From positions 1 through 20,103 of the forward strand of contig NWUY0300060498.1 of assembly GCA_004151065.3 (NCBI GenBank): a DNA stretch of 20,103 bases, written 5' to 3'. Made by a program: the position numbers and the translations under genes. The notes beneath the pieces were generated by a model, which saw only the letters and a list, made by a program, of their open reading frames with translations, had not been told where the DNA came from and did no database searches. The stretch comes from Larix sibirica. Taxonomy: Eukaryota > Streptophyta > Pinopsida > Pinales > Pinaceae. Positions 9,265 through 18,269 of this stretch are shown piece after piece (the stretch's first letter is position 1; the number at the start of each line of letters is the position of its first letter).

Positions 9265-10787
9265 CAGTTATTGAGCACATATATATATTTGACTCGAGTT
9301 GTATATTTGACATATATTATGATTTTGATATTATTATTCATATAGATTATGCTTGTTTGATACCACGTTGATGTTGATGTTGATGTCTATCATGTTAATA
9401 TTGTTCATTTATATTTATGTATTTTCATGTTATGTTGATGTTGTTTGATTTATAAAATGTATTGTGTGCCAATGATCTAAATTAGAGATGTAATATAATG
9501 TTTAACTCTAGTTATGATTATTTAATGTCATGTTTCTGTAATAATTATTTAATTTCATATTTACACGATAATAAATTTAACTATCTAACTATTTGTTTTA
9601 GAAATGCATCTGTTATTTGATTTATTTAGATGGCTAATCGGTTAAGGTATGATTTTACTATGTTAATAGTTTATTTCGACAAAATTAAATTTTCCATTTA
9701 AAATAGTTTTATGAAATTTATATGCTAACATAATTTTATTTTAAAATAAAGAATATGAATATAAGTGCGAATTAACAATGACTTCTTTAGTTATTCGCTG
9801 GAAAACAATGACTTCTTTAGCATATAAGAAATAATAGTAATTCAAAAAAACAAATATTTATTGATTTGCACATATATTTTGAGCTACCTGCTCAATAAAT
9901 GTATAAAGCAGATGCCTATGTTAATGTGTTTGAGTACTACCTAAATTATATAATCAATATATAAAAATTGGTACAAATATAAATGACAAGGAATAGAAAA
10001 CTATATATAACTCAAACATCTAATAGTACTAAAATTTATAATAAAAAAATTAAACCATAAGTTATTTTGTATTCATGGTTTACGAATGTCATACATAGGG
10101 CTAAATGGTTTACAAATTTGTTACCAATGTTCCACATAATCTTATGAATGAACAATAGTAACAAATTTGCTTAAAATGATTTCAATGTTTTTGTGTGTCA
10201 TTATTTACTTTGTCTTTCTCTAAAAAAATGTTCTCTTTATATTAAAAAACATATGGGTTGAAGAATCAATACCGTGGCCATTGTCTTTGTCATGGTAAAG
10301 TTACAAAAAGTACGAGTTATCATTGGATGCTATTATTCGAATTCCACTTTTATATTAAAAATTACTAAAGAGTTGGCCTATTAAAGGTTACACTACAACA
10401 TGAACATTCCATTATTATCTTAACAATTAAATTTCAATGAATAGTCTTGAACTGTTAGCATAACATTAAAACTATAACACATAATTAAAACATTTAAATA
10501 TATTTCAATAAATATAGTAACATTTCGTCAATCTTAAAAAATTTAAAACTGTAAATATATTTAAGCAGTTAGTTTACTTTACCCTATCAGTACTATGTCA
10601 AATATTAGTGTGCAAGGTCTTATTACTATGAGTGCAACATATAAAAAAATTTATATGGATGAGGAATGAAATAGTATCATGAAAAACATTAACAACCTTA
10701 ATGAGTAATGTCACAAGAAAGTACATAAATAAATAAAAAGAAGAACAATAATGTTTCTTTTTAAAATGATATATTTGTAGTATAATA
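9265..10787. other. AT-rich flank of the pseudogene, copy B
   Basis: Repeat of 5917-7439 with one noticed substitution (10127). It includes the 17-bp direct repeat at 9774-9790 and 9804-9820. No gene is supported. Confidence 0.6.
9774..9820. repeat. 17-bp direct repeat, copy B
   Basis: AACAATGACTTCTTTAG at 9774-9790 and 9804-9820. Confidence 0.9.
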
Positions 10788-10788
10788 N
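10788..10788. other. Single unknown base at the end of copy B
   Basis: Partner of the N at 7440; the sequence to its right is unrelated to anything in the duplicated block. Confidence 0.9.
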
Positions 10789-11130
10789 GGTCTCTATATG
10801 TTTACAATTTCATCACTTATGAATATAAATATATTTCTTGTAATCTATGAGGGATCCTTCTATTAACAAGAGAAAATAGAAAACAAAATTGTTGATTGTT
10901 CTACCTCTGGTAAGGAGTAATCAATCAGACTATAGCATAAGTTTTACATATGGAAAAGCCAATTAAGAATAGACCCACCCACAGGTGGGAAACTAGGTGA
11001 CCATATAGACTATATTTAACATCCTAAAACATTGTATTATAATCAGAGTTCCTAAATATCAACGGAAGTACAAGCAAGAGACAAACAAAACTTGGATCCC
11101 AAGTATGCACCATACCTATAACCAAGGTAG
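10789..11130. other. Anonymous AT-rich sequence
   Basis: No reading frame or repeat was recognised. If the LINE ended here on the minus strand a T run would be expected on the plus strand, and none is seen. Confidence 0.5.
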
Positions 11131-11569
11131 AGTTACAAAAATCCATCCCTGGAAATGATTGTACCAAACTGAGCGAACCTTGAGCACTAGTCATGGAGAC
11201 TGGGTTTCCTTCCTCCTAGATAATTCTGAACATCATGCCCACCGCATTGGCAACCTCATCCAAACGCTTGTGAATTTCCTCCATGTTGTCATGAATGAGA
11301 TTGATCAGATTCTAGACTTTCTCCTTTTGTATTTCCTTTTCCAACATAACCTGAGCTAGAGCAGTCTTGATCGTCCAATAGGGATTGGCCGTCTTGTTGT
11401 TCTGCTCCAGCTCCTCTAGTGCAAGGGCTTCCAAAGACTCAATATATTTCTCAATATGGCTTGGGACATCCAGGCTAGGAGTTTGTACATTGTCATGCCT
11501 TCCTCTATCTTGAGGCTCACGCCTGCTACTCCCATCTCTGCTACGAGCCCGCTCCAAAGGGGCCATCAA
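11131..11569 (-). pseudogene. Decayed coiled-coil-like reading frame, unknown family
   Basis: The open part runs from ATG 11569 to a TAG at about 11312. The first 30 residues are Arg/Ser/Asp-rich and basic; from about residue 35 the frame is helix-prone, with YIESLEALALEELEQ and later acidic-basic heptad-like stretches. Across the TAG the same frame continues with NLINLIHDNMEEIHKRLDEV to a second TAG, about 11216. Both stops could come from TGG by one G-to-A change, so the original frame was probably at least 140 residues. I do not recognise it. It could be a gag-like protein of another element or an unrelated gene remnant; its place downstream of the LINE does not settle this. Confidence 0.35.
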
Positions 11570-11834
11570 AACAATAGCAATAAAAGAGAAGGCTAAGTCG
11601 GACTAAGACTAGCTTCCAAACTTTGAATTTCCTTCCAACCACCTCTCTCACGTAGGTGGAAAATTTCCTTATGACGTAGAACCTACACATTGAGATACCC
11701 ATTGAGAGAACCATTGCTTCTTAAATAACAGAAAAAACTGAAATGAATGGATACCTATGGGCTAGTGGCAAATCATTATCAATACCTTCATCACGATTAC
11801 TTTTTGTAATGGGAGGAGAAATGGCCAAGACAAG

Positions 11835-12104
11835 TTAGGACTTGTCGTAAATTCTGGAATGTTCAAAATCCTTGGTTTGAATGTGATGTGATTTCCCTCG
11901 TCGATAAATGAATTCCAAAATAGTATTGTTGTACGATTGACCCATGATCTCTTGCAAGTGGATCCAAGCATTTAATAAAGGACACATATTCCCATAAGAA
12001 AAAACCCAAAGGATCTGCATCAACTTTGTATTCCTAGTAGTGACCACCTCCTGGAACACATGAACAGGGAGCCAATATGTGGAGGTAAACTTAAACTTTT
12101 CCAT
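11835..12104 (-). pseudogene. Decayed reading frame of unknown family
   Basis: An open frame of 89 codons from ATG 12104, with plausible protein composition (W-, H- and aromatic-rich, for example YWLPVHVFQEVV and GNMCPLLNAWIHLQEIMG). The frame is also open upstream of the Met to about 12160, and past its TAA it continues with further sensible residues to about 11730, suggesting a broken longer frame. It lies just downstream of the LINE RNase H on the same strand. It could be the extreme 3' part of the LINE or a separate remnant. No domain is recognised. Confidence 0.3.
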
Positions 12105-12324
12105 GATATCAAAATTGAGACCATCATTAAGATGGGTGCCACATGCCTGCCACCACCCGTTAGCATCCTGCTAGCACTAATAGTTAAGTGGAATGATTTC
12201 GCTCAACCCTCTCACCCACCGGGATAGCCATGTCTTTTGCAGCAATGTCCAGGAAAGTGGATTTCAGAGAACCTTCTTTGAGTCTTTTGAAGGATTGGTT
12301 CCATGACTTTGATTTAGTTCTGAC

Positions 12325-12735
12325 GCCCTCATTGGCTAGGAAGTTCGCTAAAGTATTGGCCTGTCGTCAAATGTGATTGATGACCCTGGCTTTGATGGTA
12401 GGGATTATTTATACAAGGAGCGTAATCATGTTTTCACGTCATCAGCTTCTTGATATTTGATGAGAAGAGGCCCCATTTTGAAGATGCTTGGAAAGAGTAA
12501 GAATTAACGATGAATCCCCTTCAATGATTAATTTTGTGAAGCAAACCACTTTGGTAATCTCCAAACCTTGAATTAGGCCTTCAATTTTGTGGCATTGTTG
12601 CTTTATTTCCCTAGGTAGTCCATATATATAATATGAAGAATGAATCTAGAATCATTTCGAAAGACTCCCCCTAGTCCAACTAGGCCTGGATTGCCCTTTG
12701 CCATGCCATCCAAGTTGAGCTTGACAAAACTAGGT
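12325..12735 (-). pseudogene. RNase H domain of LINE ORF2, catalytically dead
   Basis: The first strand FVKLNLDGMAKGNPGLVGLG with catalytic Asp (codon 12708-12710) is clear. The second acidic position falls in NNATKLKA, where family members have NNAAELKA: the Glu codon is now AAA (12585-12587). The third motif GDSSLIL keeps Asp (12514-12516) but in another frame. The last motif reads QANTLANFLANEGV, with Asn (12344-12346) where Asp is usual. So two of four catalytic residues are lost, each explained by G-to-A, together with frameshifts and stops. In intact elements this domain removes RNA from the RNA:DNA hybrid. Confidence 0.85.
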
Positions 12736-12973
12736 GGTGGACAACTCCAAACCAATGAGCTTAAGGGATGATACGTGATTTGCTTTATGGAACTGCTCAA
12801 TATGATCGACAGCATATACCAGGATTGATATATTATTTGCTCCTATTTATCCATCACAAAGTCTTTATTTGTCCAGGATTGAAGTTGTAGAGTTTCATGG
12901 ATGCAGATTTTGATTGATTCCCAAATAGGCTCTGTGCTCTTACTATTGTCTTGAAAGATGTGAAAATTTCATT

Positions 12974-12978
12974 CCCAA
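12974..12978. repeat. Left target-site duplication of the solo LTR (CCCAA)
   Basis: It faces CCCGC at 14731-14735. The two differ at two positions, one of which fits G-to-A decay of a CpG. The reading frame of the LINE across the empty site (W-R-E-R-N-F-R-I-F type) supports the CCCGC form as original. Confidence 0.6.
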
Positions 12979-13095
12979 TGTTAGCACTTATAAATGCATC
13001 ATGCCCCCAACCCTATTTTTAAACTGAAGTCACTACAGAAGTTCTAGAAATCCCGTAGCACTAGGGCAACACTACAAAATTTATGTAGTTTACTG

Positions 13096-13464
13096 TTTTA
13101 GTCATCAACTTCAAGTATATATTCCGAGCAACTGGAAACAAATTTTTGAAAACTAAAAGATTCTTTTGTCAAGCACGGGTCAAATCACAAAAACCTCTCT
13201 CATTTTTTTCACAGGTGTCATGGTTTGGGAGATTCAAATGGGTATTTGAAGGCCTTTTTTCCATAATTTCAACAATAAATAATTTCCTATTTTAGCCATC
13301 AACTTTCGGCACATATTCTGAGCATATGGTGATTGATCTCAACAAACTGAAAGAGGTTTTTCTCAAGAACGGGTTCATCCATAAAAAACTCTCTCAGTGT
13401 TTGCATAGGTGTCGTTGTTTGAGGGATTCGAAGGGATATTTGAGCCTTATTTTTCCATATTTTT
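13096..13464 (+). repeat. Two tandem copies of a 194-bp unit in the LTR
   Basis: TTTTAGTCATCAACTT near 13096 and TTTTAGCCATCAACTTT near 13290 begin the copies. Shared landmarks follow in order: TATATTCCGAGCA/CATATTCTGAGCA, an (A)CGGGT motif, AAAAACTCTCTC-like, CATAGGTGTCGT/CACAGGTGTCAT, GATATTTGA-like and TTTTCCATA. The offset is 194 bp throughout. Confidence 0.75.
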
Positions 13465-13493
13465 GATAGTTTCCAGAACTCCCGTAATGTCTG

Positions 13494-13690
13494 CACATCA
13501 AAAACAGAGAAGTGCGTTGTGAAAGTTTTGGAAATCAATTCCTGCAACACACATAACAGAAAATGACTGGATTTCACTGCGAGAGTTCTGGAAATAAACT
13601 CCTACAGTGCACATAACGGAAAATGACTGGAGTTCGTTGCGGGAGTTCTGGAAATTAACTCCTGCAACGTGTATCATGGAAAATAGCTCG
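13494..13690 (+). repeat. 60-bp tandem hairpin repeats in the LTR
   Basis: CACATAAC recurs at 13550 and 13610, with decayed forms at 13494 and 13670, followed each time by GAAAATGACTGG-like sequence. Each unit holds an inverted repeat around CTGGAAAT. In the third unit 13635-13647 (CGTTGCGGGAGTT) pairs with 13657-13669 (AACTCCTGCAACG) over 13 bp with one G-T pair and a 9-base loop. An inverted half-copy, CCAGAACTCCCGTAAT, lies just before the array near 13473. Confidence 0.8.
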
Positions 13691-13991
13691 GGGGCGCTAT
13701 GGAAGTTACTAAAGCTGGACATAATGGGCTTGATCCCTAAATTTTGGGCATCTCACAGGGACCCAATTTACGCCAAGCAATATGAACGAGTAGAAGAGAC
13801 AGTTGGCCTGCCTCTCAGCCAGTTAGCAACATGTTCTTCTCAACTTCACCACTAGTTAACTAGATAGTAGTTCGTAAGTCATAGTTGGACTTTAGTTAGT
13901 TTGCACACATGGCAGTTTTGTAGCCATTTACTATTTTTAATAACAGTCGAAAGGATTTAGGGTTTTTCTTCAATACAAACAATTGTAATCC

Positions 13992-13998
13992 TATATAT
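13992..13998 (+). promoter_or_regulatory. Probable TATA box of the LTR
   Basis: CCTATATATGG follows a run of plausible U3 sequence and sits about 1.0 kb into the LTR. Transcription, if any, would run to the right. Inference from position and consensus only. Confidence 0.5.
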
Positions 13999-14730
13999 GG
14001 CGAGTTTTTAGAAGATCCAAGGGTTGGGATTTTGGAGAGAAAAACTGTTGAATATTGGACTCTTGTTGACTTTTTTAAGTTTAATGAAATATATCAATGC
14101 AGAAATACTGAATGCTTTTACCAGAGATTCATGTGTCTATTTTTCTTAGTTTATGTTGTCCTTCGTGAATGTGTCTTTCTGAGTTTTTCCATTTCATGCG
14201 TTATCTTCCATGTTTGAATGAAATTATTGTATTCAGAATTCATCCTTAGCTTGATGCTTTGTTTTAGCATTTTCAAACAATCTTTTGTTATTATTTCCTC
14301 CAAAGTTAAGGCATAATTCATCATTGATGTTCTGCTTTAATGTACTGTTTACCTCAATTCTGCTACCATACCTCAACAACCTATTTGACTAGGAGATATT
14401 AGTTACCTTGCCTCTGCTGCCTTGAGAATTCTACAACCATTCATTGATCACCCTTATGATTGTTAGCCAGCTTGTTGACTCCATGCCCAATGGGGATTTT
14501 CTCTTGATCCCACCACTTTCAAAACACCTAAAACCCTAATCTATCCACAGAAGACCTAGCCATTTCCTTGATTATACAACCAACCATTGAAAGATAGCAT
14601 CTGAAAACTGAGTTGTAAGAGAGAGCCCTATCTGGATTGGAAAGGCTAGTTTCCAATCTGCAAGTAGGTTTGAAATAGTTACCTCTGCCCCCCTCCTTCC
14701 ATAGCTAAGGGAGTTAGTAGAGTGATAACA

Positions 14731-14735
14731 CCCGC
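14731..14735. repeat. Right target-site duplication of the solo LTR (CCCGC)
   Basis: It directly follows the terminal TAACA of the LTR. See the left copy at 12974-12978. Confidence 0.6.
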
Positions 14736-14739
14736 CATG

Positions 14740-15035
14740 TCTCCCAAATTATGAATTTTGGATATAATTTCCAAATCCTATTAAGGATGGCATTGTTGAA
14801 GGGGTTGTCCTCCCATTTAGCGATAAATTGCTCCAGGTGCGCTTTGACTATGTTGGTTCTTCAGAATATCATGGCATCCTTCTCCAAAAGTTCTGAAGTG
14901 AAAGAGCATGAATCAAAGAGATGGATCCTATCCTCATATTGTGTGAGGCATAAGGGGCATCACAAGAGGCCAATGAATCCCTGCTTCTATAGATTATCCC
15001 AATTTAGAGTTATTTTTTTAACCATTATCCATTGA
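14740..15035 (-). pseudogene. zf-RVT domain of LINE ORF2
   Basis: The minus strand shows G-F-I-G-L-L-(stop)-C-P-L-C, then a His and Cys in RIHLFDSCSF, matching the Cys-x-x-Cys...His...Cys pattern of the zinc-binding reverse-transcriptase domain. The CPLC codons are at 14948-14959 and the later Cys at 14906-14908. Downstream come W-x-D-N-P-F-N-N-A and IIWETWR, after which the LTR begins. The zinc ligands survive although the frame is broken by at least three stops nearby. Confidence 0.8.
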
Positions 15036-15799
15036 ATAGTTGCTACCTTTGGCCAAATCTTTCCTATACAAATATTTCTCCAAACATGGTCCCTATTTGG
15101 ATTCTCCTGCTTCATCATTAGATGATAAGATTCTTTAATAGTGAAGTTCCCTTGAGGTTGGTATCTCCAATGAAGATGATATGGGCCACTCTGGTTTTTT
15201 ATTTTTTGTTCATGCAGTTCTTCCCATAGAGCAGAAGTATCCTCCCCAATTTATAATCTTGGCCATTTATTGTTGGGTGTCCATGCCCTGTATCTGTTGT
15301 TGTTATTTTCAGTTTAGAAATGATGCACCTGAGTAAGGCCCAAGGTTCCCTAGTGGTGTTGAGTGAGGGGCAAAGGATGGGAGTGGTGAAGGCTTGGGAG
15401 TTATTACCATGAGTCCTCCCAGAAGGATGTTGATTGGCCTTCCCTTATCTCCCAATAATTATGCTAGTGGATGATGGCCTTGTTCTAGGAAGCTATACTC
15501 TAGATCATGGATGCCTCAAGATCCTCTGAGAATCTTATGAAGTCTTGTTTGATAAAATTAGGCGCATATTTCATTTGCCATAGCCTTTCCCATGGATATT
15601 GAGTGTACTTGATCCAGTGCCGCCAAGTTTTGGCTCCTAGAACACTGTTCATGATTTAGGATCTCTTAAGCTTAATCCTCCATCGAAGGCAAAGAGTTTC
15701 CCATTTCACAAGCACCCACCTTCATTGCATGTCGGAGTCACCCCATGAAAGAGAATTGGAGATTCTAAATGGCCTCAAGAACAATTTTAGGGGTTGTCG

Positions 15800-16824
15800 G
15801 GACTAAGAAAAGATATAGAGGCATTGTTTGAAGCAAAAATTTGACAAGGACAAGACAACTTGCAAGGTTGAGGGGCCAAAGGGTCCATAATGAGAGTTTC
15901 TTGGAGAGTTTGGCAAGCAGATCTTCCCACGAGGAGCATCTTAGGATCGAGTCTACCCGAGGGGATCCCAGATATTTGGATGGAAGGGAACTACCAGTGT
16001 AAAAAAGGATTCAAATGATATTTTTTGGGGTGATGGCTAGTGTGTTTAAGAAAAAAAATTGTGATTTCTCTTCATTTATTGAAGTTCCAGAGGCATCTAT
16101 TAAATTTTTTAAAGCAATTTTGAAGGCACGGGATTCCCTCATTGAGGAGTGATCCATGAGCATAGCGCCATTAAAAAATTGTTGATGAGTTAGAAAAGGA
16201 TCCTAGGGGTGGGAGGAAGTCCCTAAGGTGTCCATTGATGGCCATAGCTTGAATGAGGTGGTTGAGACCTTCAACCATTAGAATGAATAAGAAGAAAGAA
16301 AGGAGGGCTCCTTGTCGAATGTCACAAGAGGGATTGAAAGTAGCAGAAGGGGAACCATTCACCAAGATTGAGAAGAAAGTTTAGGATGTGGTAGAAATGA
16401 TCCATTTAGTCCATTCAGAGCTAAATCCAAAAGCCATGAGCATTCGTCAAATATACTCCCAACTCAACTTATCAAATACTTTTGAAATGTCCAATTTGAT
16501 GATCATTCCTGGTTTCTTAGTGACTTTTAAGGATTGGATGACTTCATGAGCCAAGATTGTGCCATCTAAAATTTGTCTATGTTAGACATAACCAGATCGT
16601 TCATGGGAGATAAACTTTGGTAATAGAGGTTTGAGGCAATTGTCTAAGACCTTGGTAATTAGTTTATAAAGTACATTATAGAGGTAAATGGGTTGAAACT
16701 TCTTAGGGCTTTCATCATTATCCTCCTTCTGAATAAGAGCCAAGAAAGTGAAATTAAGGGCCATAAGTACCCCTTTGTGAATCCTGGAGTCTTCCAAAAT
16801 TTTACAGACCCCGTGTTTCACCAT
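15800..16824 (-). pseudogene. Reverse transcriptase domain of LINE ORF2, active site lost
   Basis: Two open stretches remain (16824-16582 and 16365-16171). The first has LNFTFLALIQKED, FQPIYLYNVLYKLITKVL and ISHERSGYV, the usual RT blocks 1 to 2. Motif A, IKLDISKVFD, keeps its catalytic Asp (16489-16491). Motif B reads SPSATFNPSCDIRQGALLS, with Ala where Asp is common after RQG. Motif C, expected F-(V/A)-D-D, reads F-F-N-G (Asn-Gly codons 16167-16172), so both catalytic aspartates are gone. NSxxITPKNI-type sequence follows near 16030. The domain is clear but dead. Confidence 0.9.
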
Positions 16825-17439
16825 TTTCTAATAGAACTGAAAGAAGTTCATAGGGAATCTGTCTAGGCCTGGGGATTTACCAATGGCCATTTGATGAAGA
16901 GCTTGCTCAACTTCCTCCATGGAGATGGGCCGCATCAGACTGTTGTTTTGGGCCTACATAATAGTTATGAGAATGTGTTGGGTTATGCTTTTAATGGCAG
17001 CCCCCCAATTTGGGATGGATTCTATGAAGGAATATTTGAAATAATCCAATAATTCCTAATCTATCTCTTCGTGGGTAGTGAGAGTATTAGCATGGTAATA
17101 TTTGAGGTTAACAATCTTATTACGTTGTCTGTGGTTGATTGTAGATCTATGAAAATAATTGGTTTTTTTTCCTTCATGGAGCCATTGGATGTGGTATTTT
17201 TGCTTCCATAAGGTCTCCTCCTACCCTCGCTCTTCCATCTGTGATTGTAGTCTTGCTTCGTCCGATTCAGTTTACTCTGTGTAACTGGAGAGGATTATGT
17301 TTCCTTGCAGCTATTTCATATGTTCTTCAAGGTATTTCTTATCACTAAATATGTTTTCGAAGACATTTTGGTTTCAGTGCTTCAATTTGGCTTTAATTAT
17401 TTTCAACTTTTGTTGTAGTTGATACATTTTTTGTGCCCT

Positions 17440-18255
17440 CTATGGGTTCTATTTCATCCTACCAATTTTAGATCAAATCCTTGAAATGTGGGTCAGATAA
17501 CCAAAATCATTCAAATCTAAAAGGTCATCTCATAGGTTGGTCGATCATGTGCCAATGAAGGCAGATTGACCAATGGTCTGATCCAACAATCGAGAGAATA
17601 CTAGTAGTGAGTTCCCCACTTGTCAGAGTAATGGACTAAGATACAAGAAATCTATCTAGTCAAGAGGTGATATGATGAGCTCCCCTCTTTTGTTGTTCCA
17701 AGTGAGAACCCCAATGGAGGTTTCCATTTCGATGAGTGGGAGTTGGTCGATCATCTCCCTAAACAATATGTTGTCCATGTCCAGCCTTCATCTTCCACCT
17801 TTATTTTCCATAAGGGAGGTGATCCTGTTGAAGTCCCCTCCGTTGATCTAATGTTGTTTAACAACCAAGATTTGAGCCAATGGATTTCATCTAGTAAAGT
17901 TTACTTCATAGGAGTGGTACTTGGACCATAAAAAATTGAGATAATGCCCTTGATGTATGATCCTGCAACCTAAAAATGAGTTGAGAGCAAGAAATAGGTT
18001 GCAAAAAATTTGGATAGCACAAGTTCCTCTGGGTTCCATAATAGGGCAATCTATTTAGTGATTCCTTGTGCATTGATTGCCATCGATTGACAACCTTTCC
18101 AGATTTGATGAGCTATGTCTAAGAGTTGGCGGGAAGAGAATATAGTCTTCTATACCATCATGATTGTTGGTTTATCCTACTTTATCTTCCTTTTTCGATT
18201 TTTTTTTCTTCTGATGCCCATTGATGCCCTGAATGTTCCATGATAGCAAATTCAT
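17440..18255 (-). pseudogene. AP-type endonuclease domain of LINE ORF2
   Basis: MNLLSWNIQGING at the start supplies the Asn motif. The Gln-Glu motif is altered to stop-Lys (stop 18150-18152, Lys 18147-18149), removing the catalytic Glu. GGDFNRITSLMENKGG near 17835 keeps the Asp-x-Asn motif, and VGSDHWSICLHW near 17580 keeps the Ser-Asp-His motif. A frameshift lies near 17690 between TWNNKRG and AHHITS. In active elements this domain nicks target DNA to prime reverse transcription. Confidence 0.88.
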
Positions 18256-18269
18256 TTGGAAAGGGAGGG

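Larger units (their letters stand above)
7441..10787 (+). repeat. 3347-bp duplicated segment, copy B
   Basis: Head-to-tail copy of 4093-7439, with two substitutions noticed (7887 and 10127). It is bounded on both sides by single N bases, so the whole copy could be one assembly unit placed twice. Confidence 0.97.
12979..14730 (+). mobile_element. Solo LTR, 1752 bp, inserted in LINE ORF2
   Basis: The left end is TGTTAGCACT and the right end AGTGATAACA; as inverted repeats they match at 9 of 10 positions, and TG...CA ends are diagnostic for LTRs. The flanks are a decayed 5-bp duplication. The insertion divides the LINE exactly: the sequence to the right ends in IIWETWR, and to the left resumes with E-(stop)-N-F-H-I-F-Q-D, which joins as the usual plant L1 order. 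Inside are 194-bp and 60-bp tandem repeats (U3-like), a TATA box at 13992 and then probable R/U5. No primer-binding site, polypurine tract or coding region is present, so this is a solo LTR left by LTR-LTR recombination. Plus orientation is inferred from the TATA box lying after the repeats. Confidence 0.85.
12190..18255 (-). pseudogene. LINE ORF2 pseudogene (endonuclease, RT, zf-RVT, RNase H)
   Basis: The start is set at ATG 18255, which opens MNLLSWNIQGING, the usual beginning of the plant L1 endonuclease. Domains follow as EN (about 18255-17440), a linker with a recognisable FHRSTINHRQRNK-type stretch near 17100-17150, RT (about 16824-15800), zf-RVT (about 15035-14740), and, beyond the LTR, RNase H (12735-12325). 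A weakly conserved tail runs to about 12190. Many stops and at least several frameshifts break the frame. The parent would have been roughly 1300-1400 codons, normal for the family. ORF1 lies just upstream on the same strand. Confidence 0.88.

Noticed and set aside
11159-11359. Plus-strand 66-codon frame
   Set aside because: It is antisense to the better-supported helix-prone minus-strand frame.
13498-13722. Minus-strand repeat protein with 20-residue periodicity
   Set aside because: The periodicity is that of the 60-bp tandem hairpins in the LTR, whose length is a multiple of three, so the frame stays open without being a gene.
12979-14730. DNA transposon with terminal inverted repeats
   Set aside because: The inverted ends are short, start TG and end CA, and the duplication is 5 bp, which fits an LTR better; no transposase is present.
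14751-15035. 94-codon plus-strand frame
   Set aside because: It is the antisense shadow of the LINE zf-RVT domain. The same holds for the plus-strand frames at 17743-17931 and 19214-19399.
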